Below, in pieces: positions 45,560-56,109 of a stretch of 64,000 nt of DNA (its first letter is position 1; every line of letters begins with the position of its first letter). A program made the translations under genes and the position numbers. This DNA is from Lepeophtheirus salmonis. Taxonomy: Eukaryota; Arthropoda; Copepoda; Siphonostomatoida; Caligidae. Location of the stretch: the NCBI RefSeq assembly GCF_016086655.4, contig NC_052131.2, forward strand, positions 9,407,940-9,471,939, given 5' to 3'. The notes under the pieces are model-generated. The model saw only the letters and a program-made list of their open reading frames with translations. It was not told the origin of the DNA and searched no databases.

Positions 45560-46925
45560 AGATAAGTGTTTAAGTGTGGCCAAGACCATGGAAGGAAGGA
45601 CAAAATCTCTAGGATTATTTACAAGTCTTTCCATAATCATTTTGCTGGGATAAGAGAGGTAATGGCAATGGAGGTGGTGGAAGAACAATTGCAGAATGCT
45701 TCGAAAGACCCAACGGTCCCTCCAAGACGAGTTAAACTTGACATTTCAAATAAGTTACAAAACATTCATTGCAACCTGACATCCAGTGAAGGCAGCATCT
45801 GAAAAATGATTCAAAGGAGACGGCAAGTAAGTTGAGGTCTTCCCCCATTGCCTCAATCACTTCAACCACTCAAGGTAACTTATTTTACAGCAAACATTTA
45901 TTTATTGACTTTTCCATAATATATTTTTTCTATTGTAGGAGACATCGGCTGGGCCTAGATTATTGTTTCTTGCATACTGCATCAGCAAGGATGTTGTTAA
46001 AGGTGCAGGAATGCTTATTTTTATTTCAAGTTTTGGACAAGAATACTAAAATTGTCGAGTAAAAGGATGGCTGATGGAACTTTCAAGGCGTGCCCACATT
46101 CATTTAAGCAAATTTATGTAATCTCTGGAAACGTAAAAGGACAAACACTGCGGTCTTGTTTTACATTATTACAAAACAAGGAAGACAAGGACATATATAA
46201 AAATATGGCCCATTATCAAGGAGTATGTTGGGCATGGGCCATCAGAGATGATGCTGGACATGGAGATTGCTGCCATTAAGTCTGTGCAGTGGCGTATCAA
46301 CCTGCTTCTTTCACTTCAAGAAAGCAGTGACGGATCAGATAGCCAAGAAGGTGGAAAAAACGAAAGTTGATCCAGATTTAGGATTGGGCAGGCTGGATAA
46401 AGTTATGATGGCCATGACCTTATTGCCTCTTCAAAAATTGTTCAAGTATGGGAAGAAACAATTGACATTGAGTATTCAAGGAATGTTGATGTGGAGGAGG
46501 ATTTCGACCATAAAAATGACTACTTCAAGGCTACGTACATTGGCAAAACAAATCCTCATGGCAAGAGGTCAAGGCCTCGAATAGAACATGGTCTTTGGAA
46601 CCACATTCGGAGGATGGAAGAGGGGGAAAAAATAACAAACAATGCAAAGGAAGGATTTAATAGTGCATGGAATGCTACTTCGTGTAGGCCTGAGCCATTG
46701 TGGTCTGTAATAATCCACATAAGGGATGAAAATGGGCTGGTACGAAAAAAGTGGGCGGATGAAATATCTAGCGTCCGAATAAATGACGATGGGATTGAGG
46801 GGTCATCATAAAGAGCAAGGATAAGGGACAAGCAAAGACAAATGGCAAATATATGTGCAAAATACAATGACATAACGGACAAAAAAGAATATCTATCACT
46901 TTTGGCTGATTATAAGTTAAATTAA
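45560..46925 (+). pseudogene. Broken MULE (Mutator-like) transposase
   Basis: In order on the plus strand: a decayed FLYWCH-type zinc-finger end (FHNHFAG at about 45635), then EVMAMEVVEEQLQNA and PTVPPRRVKLDIS. Next is the start of the MULE DDE domain, ADGTFKACPHSFKQIYVISG at 46067-46126, with the first Asp in ADGTF. A shifted frame gives PSEMMLDMEIAAIKSV near 46238 (second Asp region), and another gives CFFHFKKAV near 46302. Finally 46491-46811 encodes DYFKATYIGK and HGLWNHIRR, then NNAKEGFNSAWNA and PEPLWSVI, typical of the MULE C-terminal region. At least three frameshifts; a GT...TTGTAG pattern at about 45872-45938 could be an intron but is unproven. FLYWCH plus MULE is a known pairing in animals. 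Terminal repeats were not found. Confidence 0.8.
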
Positions 46926-47013
46926 AAAATGAATATGTGGTGTGAAATTATTAGTACTAACTTTAATAACATAGTATATAAGATCTGAATCTGTTCATAT
47001 TCAATTTTTATAA

Positions 47014-47032
47014 ATATATATATATATATATA
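47014..47032. repeat. AT dinucleotide microsatellite
   Basis: About nine AT units just downstream of the MULE relic. Confidence 0.85.
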
Positions 47033-47084
47033 AACTGTGAGCTAACTGACCTAAGATATATGGGATTTGTTACAAATCATGTCA

Positions 47085-47162
47085 TGGATACAAATGTCGT
47101 GGAACCATATGTATTGGATACAAAAAAAAATTGGATAAAAATATCGCAGATACAAATGTTTT
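47085..47162 (+). repeat. Short imperfect tandem-like units
   Basis: Four related units occur within 80 bases: GGATACAAATGTCG, TTGGATACAAAAA, TTGGATAAAAATATCG and AGATACAAATG. They look like degenerate copies of one short sequence, perhaps an old satellite or transposon subterminal repeat. Confidence 0.5.
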
Positions 47163-48084
47163 TTTGTTTTTTTTTAAGTTATCATCATTCCTTTCTATAT
47201 CCTTGTGTTGTAAGCATCTCCTTCTAATAATAAGTTTATAATCCTAATATAGGTAATAGAGGTTGGAATCAAATTCCTATAAACGTTGCTGTATGTCTGG
47301 ATTTCTGGAAATAGAGTACAATAAACTTACAAATACTTACCAGACGAAAACCAGATTGCTTGTTAGAGTCATCATTTTAATTGTGCATTTAAAACCCTGA
47401 CTTGTGTAGGAAACTCTTTATTATCTCATCCCATATCAAGAGTCTGGATATTTAGAATCAATTTGATGTAAAGAATTAATATAATGTAATAATTCAGACT
47501 TCAACTCCGACCTTAAAAAGGTGTTTCTACCACTATTTACTGTCAAAAAGCTTATGGAGAAATACAGTGGTAAAACCCGTCCTTTGCCAAAGTTAAATTA
47601 ATGGAGGATGTTGGTGAATATAACATTAAAAATATTAGTGCCACAATATTATTAATTTTGTTATCCAGTGTATTCAATTAACTCTTAGAATTGACTTTGA
47701 TAATACTAAACTGAAAGTGTTCACAAAGAATGGAGCTTCATGGCGCAAAAAATCAGCCTATATTTCAAAAGATTGGTATCCTTAGTTGTTATATATGACT
47801 TGTGTGACTCATGGGCTATATTGCTTAGATGAAGTTGCCTCTAAATAATTCCTGAAGGCAAATAAATTAATATCATAAATGAAAAAAATATTTTTCAACC
47901 CTGATCAAAGGTTCAGGGTTGTGCTACTTCTTAGTAAATTCTCTTATCCAAAGCTAAAGTCATTACACGTAAGAGAACTTAGCTAAAAGCAGCAAATTAC
48001 TATTTCAAGGACTGAGTAATCATCGGAGAATATTTAATTAACATTTGTAGCTGCTGGTCAGACAGTAACTTCTTCTGCCCCCCT

Positions 48085-48291
48085 TGTTGTGACATTCCTT
48101 CTTTTCATGTATAGTTTATTTCCTGTTCCTTTTGATTAATTGTAGTTCTTTCGTTAATAAGTTATGTCCGCTATAATATTCTGAAAAATAAATTAAAAAA
48201 ACCAAAATCCTTTGTCTCAAATAATTCGTCTTTGTCATAATAAAGGGTCTAATTTATGATATGTCTTTAGAATAGCGGATTTTGTACAACA
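48085..48291 (+). repeat. Probable 5' LTR of the BEL/Pao element
   Basis: It starts TGTTGTGACATTCC and ends TTGTACAACA, so the termini are inverted repeats TGTTGT/ACAACA as LTRs require. AATAAA polyadenylation-type hexamers occur at 48187-48192 and 48239-48244. It lies about 160 bases upstream of the first gag-like ATG. No second full copy was found in the window. Confidence 0.6.
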
Positions 48292-48448
48292 GCCGCCACA
48301 TTCAGAATATTATTCGTCATTGAATTTTTCGTGTCCAATTTCGATTACACAACCATCATTAGGCTGACGTCATCTTTTGTCATCTTCAAATTGTGTCGTC
48401 ATCCTTATTTATTTTGCCATTGCCTGTTTACACTAATTTTGAATTTGT

Positions 48449-48850
48449 ATGTCATCCTGGGAAAACTTAAAAGATTATCATTTGTTACGACTTTGTGAGA
48501 TTTGTGAAACAATCTACTCTCTAAAACGTGTACGAAAAACGAGTTACAAGAAAGAATAATCCAAGCCTTTCCTGAAGATTATCGTTGTCAAGAAATCTGA
48601 GGATAGATTGTTTACACTCTTCTCCAATGTCCTTGATAAAATGTCATCAAGGAAAGGAAACCTTAAAGGCTCATTTTTACTGTCATCGATTACACCACCA
48701 CTCTCCCATAGAAATGTCGCAGAATTTCCAGTATGGAGAGAGGATTTCGACATCTTCATTCAATTGAACTCCATTACGATTACTTTTTATAAATTTTGCT
48801 ACGAACGGCAATTACTTCGAGGTTCGGCCTCACATTCTCTCCTTTACTGA
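48449..48850 (+). pseudogene. gag-like fragments of the BEL/Pao element
   Basis: A frame beginning ATG at 48449 encodes 36 residues (MSSWENLKDYHLLRLCEICE onward) before a TAA at 48557. In another frame, 48608-48850 gives MSSRKGNLKGSF and FPVWREDFDIFI. The segment then ends in FCYERQLLRGSASHSLLY, reminiscent of the F-W..F..FI and F.YL..LL.G.A motifs in BEL Gag. The identification as Gag is inferred from position and those weak motifs. Confidence 0.45.
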
Positions 48851-48894
48851 ATACACCAACATATTTTGCCTGTAAAATCGTCGTTGCTAAAAAA

Positions 48895-49355
48895 ATTAAT
48901 TTTTTTATCATCTCATTCGGCCATCGAAACTACTTTTACAAATCTTAAAAGAAGATTATGCATAATAGGAGGAAGAATAATAATCTCTTCGATGATTAAT
49001 GTCTATCTCTGCTGTCCCCAGAACAAAACTCAGCCTCTTTTTCAATTCATGTTGACCATTCCTAAAAAGAGTTCAAATAGAGCATTTACGAATGTAGGGA
49101 TAGATTTTGTGGGACCTTATCTTTTAAAAAATGATAGTTCCACTGTCAAGTCGTACATTGTTCTGTTTACTTGTGCACAAAGTAGAGCAGTTCATTAGAG
49201 TTAGTTTTAAAAATGGAAACAGAAATCTTCAATGGAAGTTCGTAATTTTTGTTCTAGCTTTTATATTATGTGGGATTTTTTCAAACCTAGAAGTCCTTTT
49301 TGTGGAGGTTATTAGGAGATACTTAATGTTTTTAAATCAAAGTAAAGTTCCTTGA
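48895..49355 (+). pseudogene. Integrase core of a BEL/Pao element
   Basis: One open frame up to 49198 reads SHSAIETTFTNLKRRLCIIG, GGRIIISSMINVYLCCPQNK and TQPLFQFM, then FTNVGIDFVGPYLL and SYIVLFTCAQSRAVH. The H-G-ETT...K..W...GR, C..C, and NVGIDF.GP...K...YI.LFTC..TRAVH pattern is characteristic of Pao/BEL integrase; here Cys-Cys are adjacent and the first catalytic Asp is in GIDFVGP. A stop follows at the AVH motif, and the second Asp and Glu parts are not recognisable in the shifted frame to 49355. Confidence 0.8.
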
Positions 49356-49569
49356 TTTTAAGCACTATTTTCTTTTATCATCGATAATATGTTACAAACT
49401 TAAATAAAATGCAAGAATAGCAATCTTAATTCTTTTAATAAGAACCCTTTTCTTGTACGTAACAATATAGTTGGATATTGCTCTAAATCTCTCCGAGGAC
49501 ATGTTAGAAAACTACATTAAGTCAAGAATAGCTCCTTCAATTGTCACACCAGGGAGTGTTAGTTTCATA

Positions 49570-51055
49570 TTTAAGATAACTTATAATTTATTTTATTTTT
49601 ATAGATGAAAATCTGGCATCCATGAAATAAGATTAGGATTCTACAAGCTGTTCCAATTAAGATTATTAAAGAATAGGGATTTAATAAAAATTTTTTTTTA
49701 CATTGAAATATTTACTGTGCAATTAAGTGTATTTATTATTGATTTTTGGTATACTTAACTTAAACTTGTAAATAATATTTTTCATAAGTTTTCTTGCTTA
49801 GTCGGTTGATTCTATTCAATTTAACCATTCCTATTTAATGTTGGAACCATAAATATATTTTGAAAAACTTTTCTTTGTTGTTTCATTAGTAATTTATTGC
49901 CATGGAGATATTTTTCATAGATAAACGTTTCTAAATTTGCATGTTTCTTAAATCTACTATAAGTAAAAAGGCATATCAGACCTTTATACCTAGTACAGTT
50001 TAATTAAAAATATTATTTAACTTATATTTTAAATAATTTCATTTATAGCGTCATAAACCATAACAAAGCAGAAAGGTGATTCTCACAAAATTATTTCATT
50101 TGATGGTACCATAAGTCTGGCTTCCTCCTTCTTCTCGTGCACTTGGAAAAATCCCATCTCTATTAATGATATGACAGCAACAGCTAATTTAAACAAGTAA
50201 ATTATAACATTCATCTTGAATAAGCAGGATGCCAAACAATACCAAAAAAGTCCATTATTTTTTATAGATTTTTTTTATTAATGGTTATCTCCTTGGTATA
50301 AAAACGAAACATATTCCTTTTTGGTTTTAGGTGCCGTTTTCTAATTATACCTAATAATAAAAAATAAAGGGTGATTAATTATATGAAATTTTACTGCAAG
50401 CTGTGGGTCTCCACTCTCTAGATATTGTGACAACACTACAATACTGCAGCTCCAAAAGATATCAAACATGCATAAAATTATATAAATCAGATAAAAATAC
50501 GATCAATAAAAGGATTAATAAATACAAACTTTATTTCTTGGAATGCTTAAACGAAATTTGGATTTTTGACGAAAAATATGGTATGCACTAATTTCACTTT
50601 TATTTTCCTTAATTGCAACACAAGACAATACTGTAATTTTTTGATGTAGGCATGCAGGGTTAGTTCATAAAATTAACACAGGGAGAAACCCATTTCTTAT
50701 GTTGACCATCTTTAAAACATTTTTACCACAGGGAATGATGATTCCCACCACATTCTTATAACATTTATAACTTTAATATCAACGACTTGTTATTTGTATT
50801 AATCTTAAATTTATTTTAATTTGATGGAATTTTAACAAATAGATGCAAGTCTGTTATTTATGAACATTCTACATATACCGGGTTGGTACATTGTAAATTT
50901 AAGCACTTACTAATTCAATAATTAATTAAGGTTGAGTGATTGAAATTAATTCATATTTTGATATATTAAAGCATAAGCAATAAGTTACCAAAACAAACAA
51001 AACTTAAGCTTTCTCGCTTACGCACAAGTCGAGAAAATGAGAAATGAATGTGATT
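49570..51055. other. AT-rich stretch, no gene recognised
   Basis: A 62-codon frame at 50403-50591 has no known motif. If 49557 begins a 3' LTR, the first 100-200 bases belong to it. Otherwise featureless. Confidence 0.4.
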
Positions 51056-51059
51056 GACG

Positions 51060-51345
51060 AATTTCAATAGCGCAATCCATCTAGTTGGGCGTCTCCAGAA
51101 TCCCCGTCTATGTCGTCAGCAAGTCTGAAACGTCGTAGAGGAAGAAGGACTCTGTCAAAAAGACCAAACTGGATCCGGAGGAGCTAAAGAAAACAGCCCA
51201 GGCCGATCCCCCGCCCCCCAAGTTAATGAGGGCCCATGCTAGAGATCTGGGGGTCTCATAGTAGACTGTCCAGAGAGCTATCACAAAAGTGGGTGGAATG
51301 GCCACTTTTGACACCAACAATGAAAAAAAACCATCTCCTACATTG
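51060..51345 (+). mobile_element. Tc1/mariner DNA-binding domain fragment
   Basis: The plus strand reads LGVSRIPVYVVSK at about 51085-51125, an altered first helix-turn-helix. In the next frame come KTKLDPEELKKTAQADPPPP (about 51160) and KLMRAHARDLGVS, two consecutive stops, TVQRAITKVGGMATF (to about 51310). That is a paired-like tandem helix-turn-helix as in many Tc1/mariner transposases, with the two-stop TAGTAG in the second helix. No catalytic motifs follow. The local GC content is visibly higher than the surroundings, as in the other transposase relics. Confidence 0.65.
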
Positions 51346-51584
51346 CAAAACTCTTTTGAGTTCTTTTGAACTCTTTTATGACAATTTAGGCCCCCTTACA
51401 ACCCTGAGGCCAATTTCTCGCCTATATATAGGTTTGTCTCCTCCTTCCATAAAATATTATTAAGTAAAACCATCTAAGTGATATGAGCAAATTCCAAAAA
51501 GTGTTTCAACTGTCCCTGATCATCACTACATAAAAAAGTTAATTTTTTTTTAAAACCCTTATAATAAGTCAAAAATGATATTTA

Positions 51585-51933
51585 GAGTTGTAAATCCTAA
51601 GCTTTTTAACGAGCTTTTTTTAATTTTTTTTTTTTTTGGTTGGCAATCTGAAGAGTTTTTCTTATTTTCCAAAGAAGAGATGTGTAAAGTAACCACGATA
51701 GCGTGCACTTTGAAAAACACTCAGGATCGATTGTTGGACAAGGATAATAATTGTGGATCTAATAGATTTAATTCATTTCTATACTCTTGTTAACATAATT
51801 CCTCCTTGTTATAGCTACTGGAACTTAATTTAATAACACAGTATTTCTTCCCAAACATTCCTCAAATTGTCGGGGTTACTATGTTGTTGTCGTTGTTTTT
51901 TTAGACAAAATAAAAGCTTAGGATTTACAACTC
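51585..51933. mobile_element. MITE M1, complete copy with TA target duplication
   Basis: The left end GAGTTGTAAATCCTAAGC (51585-51602) is the exact reverse complement of the right end at 51916-51933, and similarity extends a few bases further (TTTT/AAAA). TA flanks both sides (51583-51584 and 51934-51935). The 349-base interior is non-coding. Related decayed copies lie at 2510-2700, 4290-4565 and 37203-37450, with possible ends at 31536 and 40002. Size, TA duplication and terminal repeats fit a Tc1/mariner-mobilised MITE; the partner transposase is unknown. Confidence 0.85.
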
Positions 51934-51939
51934 TAGTGA

Positions 51940-52071
51940 TACATACATAGACATATACGAATAAGTAATCAATTTAATTTCCAAATAGTAATTACTATTA
52001 CTTTTACATACTTTTTATACATAAAATGTCATTACTGAGTCGGATACTTTTTCTTTCTATAGTAAATTTAT
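51940..52071. other. Spacer between two repeats
   Basis: AT-rich DNA between the M1 MITE and the mariner-derived repeat, without identifiable features. Confidence 0.4.
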
Positions 52072-52745
52072 TGTATAATTTTATATAAGTTCATTTGTTG
52101 ATACATAATGTTACAGTATGTATTTTTTAACAAATATAACTTCTTTTTTTTTTCATCCCAGTAATTTGCAATTATATTTTTGGTTTCGACTCTATTTTAA
52201 TAACATTTATTATTAAGAAGATAAATAGTTTTACGGAGAAGATTTTTGACATTTCAATTTTATGTCATCCATGTATACAATATATTATTTTCTTTGTAGC
52301 AATGTGTTTATAAATGTACCTGTTGCCGTGTATGTATGTGTCTTAGCAAATTTTTTGAAGCGTGATGATACTAAAAAAGTACAGAGTTTGTATTTTATTA
52401 TTGATTGGTCTATATAATAGTGCCGTAAAAAGTATTCCCTCACTTTAATCGGATTCATTTCTTTCCACTAATGTTAATCTCTTTGGGGACCAAAACAGTA
52501 CTCATATGACGGTTGTCTGGACGATTTCCATTGTTTATCCACATTTTTGACAATTAGTTTTCCAGACATCAAAATTACCAGCGCAGAATTGACAAAACAA
52601 AAATTGCGAACAAAAAAATGTTTAATGAAGAAAGGTCAGGGAGTTTATTTGTCAATGATTGTCGATTCGGATCCAATGTATAATACGAATGAGTCAATCG
52701 TTTGGATTGAATGTTTTGAATCTCTTATGTATCTAGTCAAGTCCT
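52072..52745 (-). mobile_element. Mariner-derived element with non-coding tail, copy 2
   Basis: From 52072 to about 52555 this aligns with 5341-5825 in the same orientation, including a 31-base exact stretch around CATTTCAATTTTATGTCATC. On the minus strand the part above 52450 gives mariner helix-turn-helix pieces in shifting frames: CAGNFDVWKT near 52565, NVDK near 52540 and NRHMSTVLVPKEINISGKK at about 52520-52462. The first helix-turn-helix is less preserved than in copy 1. As in copy 1, the catalytic domain is absent and replaced by the shared AT-rich tail. A plus-strand 66-codon frame at 52547-52747 is a shadow. Confidence 0.65.
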
Positions 52746-54432
52746 GACCGACACACCTGCATCACAATTGTCTCTGACTCTTTAATTATCAAGATGTGCT
52801 TTTCATTGGAGTATAATTAAACATACATACTACATAAGGAGCACAACACTTCCTCCACAAAAAAACGATATAAAAATATTCACCCAAGAAATCTTTTGTA
52901 ATCATCAAGATCGCTTTACGTTTTTTACTGTAATATAAATCAAATGTATTATTTATTTCATATTGTTTATTACTATGTATGTTTAGCAAGATTTTTTATC
53001 ATTTCATACAAGTTGTCGTTTCTTACCAACACTTCAGGAAAAAATGATATATCTGAGTTAAAATATTAAAGCAGATTTTACTGATATTTTTAAGTTTTGT
53101 CTCTAATACTATAGCAAATATTTCCTCCTTTTCTCGTAATCATGATAGTCTATTGAACTAACTTATTTCATATATACATATAAATACTAATTTAATATAA
53201 CAATGGTAAAAGATGTAGACACTTTGAAACAAGATTTATTATAACTAAAGAGTAAATGGTATAGTTAAACATCAAATATTTTTTTATTAAGTATTCAAAT
53301 CTATTTTGGATCACACCTCACAAATTTAACTCCTTAATACTTTTTTTTGATTTTATCTATAAAAATTGGTATAATATGAATGTGTATCATAATAACATAG
53401 TTCGACAAAGTGGCTTTCGGCATTGCTTTCGCATATTATTATTATTATTTCACACGTACTGGCATGTAATTTTTATTTGTTACTCTTTTTTTTTTAAGTG
53501 AATGAGTATGCCTATAGTTGCTATTTGGTTCCTCTGTTTTATTATATCAGCTATTTTTTTATTAAAAATGAATAATAAACAATACTGATAGAACTTACTC
53601 TTGTACCAACTAACATTTTTCTTCCTTTCCTTGAACTCAACCTTTTCTCAATAAAAGTCGCAACCCTAATTCAAATTATGATTAAATATATTTACATATT
53701 ATAATTGTTATTGTAACTTGAGCATTCACAAATGTATTTAGGCCAGAGAGTCATCAAGTATCTGTAGCTGTTACTCTGTTGTTCTTTGTTTATTTCAAAA
53801 TTGTAGGATTATTGCGTAAGAATATATGTTTACAATCTTTGTGCAAAAGATAATTTGCTTCGATAGTTAAAAGGCAACAGTAACAGTGTACTGTTACTTT
53901 TTTTTATCTTACGAACTTTTAGATGAGTCCCCGTTTATATTGCCCTCCATTGGACACTCAACGCAGGAAGGAAGATTAATTTAGTATTTCCCACCCTACG
54001 ACAAATTTGCTGACCATGGTAGAAAAAAATGAGACAAATATACCTTGTTTGTAAGTATATTGACTATGCTTAATAAATGCGTACTATCTGGAATGAACCA
54101 TGGATCATGAGGTCATCATAGATTAAATCATATTCCAAAATAACATTTTCCCCCTAATATTTTGTTTTTGAAATAGAAAAATTATTATTTATCTAAATTT
54201 GCATTTTTATTGTATATATCACAAAACCAAAAATAAATTTACAACTGACCTCATAAATTTAGGAAAAGTTAAACAAAACTCCTCAAAATAATAATAACAT
54301 TTAGATCTACAAGTGAGAGCTTTCTATTATTTTGTCTTCACTAAATATTTATAGTTTAGTAAAAGTTCATAGGCATTTTTATGTATAATCTATGTAAAAT
54401 AATCATGCCTTTCCCCTATCGTACCATTTATT

Positions 54433-54449
54433 TATATATATATATATAT
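54433..54449. repeat. AT dinucleotide microsatellite
   Basis: About eight TA units. Confidence 0.8.
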
Positions 54450-55709
54450 TTATAACCTCATAAAAAACGAAAAGGAAACTCAAAAAAGAGCAAAATAAAC
54501 AAATTTTATGAACCAAAAAGTAAACACATTTGCTATGGAAATTTATTTGCAATCATTTATTGGTTATTGCTATTGTTACTGCTTGTTTCTTTGTGCTTGT
54601 ATATATGTACACGAAACATTTCTAACTAACAAAAAGAAATGAATTTAGTGCCTTATCTCAAGCAAACAAACAATATATTTCTGCAGAGCTCTCATTGATA
54701 CTACTAATAACAAAAACTAGTTTTTTGAAATAAACATAGATGACTTGATTTTTGTTCAATTTTAAGTAGCTGGCTTTATGTATTTTAAACTAAAAGAATC
54801 TATTAGGATTTCAATTTTTAGATGAATATAGAGGACTAAGTACAATATATTTTTTCAAATTTTTCATTTCTCTTGTGTCAATCGAGGTTGCTATTGAATA
54901 AAAAAACAAGCCGTCTATAAAGGTAAATACAATGTAGATTTGCTATTCGGTCAAGAAATCTTGGACTGATGCTAAGCGGGTATAGTTTTTTTAGAGCAAT
55001 ATAATACGATCTTGTACAAAAATAAGAATGGTCACTATTTAAAAAAATTGTACAAAATCATTATAAATATCATTTAAAATTATATTTTTGGACTGATTAA
55101 ATTTGCAAAGACTTCATATTGACGTCAGTTATTATTCCAAAGAAAAAATGCCTTTGAAAATGACTTATTTATATTAGAGACCTGTAAAAAATTCAGTCAA
55201 AATTATGTCTATCAATAAAGGGCAAAAATCCGAAAGTACTGGTCTTACCAAGTCTATTATAAATCACTAAACACCAGGCTTATCCCTCTTACTATGCTAT
55301 AATATTTCGATCTAATGAATAGATTGATGAATTCTTAATTTCCATAAATTTTGATTTCAAATAAGCAACTTTTAAATAAATTATTTCATACTAATTTTTT
55401 CAATGACTAATTTCTTTGAGAAAGACTTTTGAACTATATAGTCAAGAGCTAGAAAATGATTAATTTGAGCCATGATCTGAGAGCTGCGGTACATATCGAA
55501 ATATGGGTCTAAAATGTATCACTTAAGATACGGGACGATCTTGATTCGTCTCATATAAAACTTTGATATAGACTGATGATTTTGAATTAACTTTTCTTAT
55601 GATGTCGAAATTTTTGAATAAGTTACCAAAATTTCAAAATAATGTTTTATAGCTAATTATTAATTAACTACTCGATGGATATGGAAAAATGAAATGGAGA
55701 GGGAGTATG

Positions 55710-55990
55710 AGACGTCTTGTTAGCTCCACCAACAAAGTTCAGCGGAAGTTAAATTTTCACCACGGTGTGTTTGTTTCTCTGTTTATAAGAAGGATTACGG
55801 ACAAAGTTAAAGAATGATTTTGATGAAACGTTGTAGCAAGGTTAAATAGGATAACATATTTGAAAGGTGAAGGTCATACAAATTGTAAAAACGCAAATTC
55901 GACATAATTATTACACAAATTGAGATATATAACTCAAATAAATTTTGAGACGTCAAGATAACACAAAAACGTTGAAAATACAAAAACGAC
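55710..55990 (+). repeat. Possible widespread interspersed repeat
   Basis: The text GTTAGCTCCACCAACAAAGT, a GTGTGTTTGTTTCTCTGTTT segment, then AAGGATTACGGACAAAGTTA, followed by TTTTGATGAAACGTTG, resembles a repeat phrase I have met in several invertebrate genomes (an ending like gcaGGATTACGcAAAAACTA...GATTTtGATGAAAC). I cannot name the family and saw no second copy in the window. Confidence 0.35.
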
Positions 55991-56094
55991 CATAACTTTT
56001 GAACACCTTGAGATTAATTAATTAAATAAATGTTAATTTTTAGTAAGAAATATTTAAGGCGGAGGTTTTTACTATACAGAGTGCCCATTCTAGC

Positions 56095-56109
56095 TATATA
56101 TATATATAA
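56095..56109. repeat. AT dinucleotide microsatellite
   Basis: Seven TA units directly after CAGAGTGCCCATTCTAGC at 56077, a possible transposon terminus without a visible partner. Confidence 0.75.

Larger units (their letters stand above)
46930..48084. other. No gene recognised; short repeats
   Basis: It holds an AT microsatellite at 47014-47032 and a cluster of GGATA(C/A)AAA(T)-type units at 47085-47162. The rest has no coding signal that I can name. Confidence 0.4.
48085..49560 (+). mobile_element. BEL/Pao LTR retrotransposon, heavily deleted
   Basis: The left end is a 207-base LTR-like segment with TGTTGT...ACAACA inverted termini. A short gag-like frame starts at 48449, further gag-like fragments follow to about 48850, and from 48900 there is a Pao-type integrase core. 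Reverse transcriptase, protease and RNase H are absent, so gag is fused almost directly to integrase. A purine tract (AGGGAG at 49551-49556) followed by TGTT at 49557 may mark the 3' LTR start, though the following sequence does not clearly match the 5' LTR. Identification rests mainly on the integrase block. Confidence 0.75.

Noticed and set aside
46556..46882. 108-codon minus-strand frame
   Set aside because: It is antisense to the MULE C-terminal region, which has the real similarity on the plus strand.
47085..47162. CRISPR-like spacing of short repeats
   Set aside because: The units are unequal, imperfect and closely packed; the organism is clearly eukaryotic.
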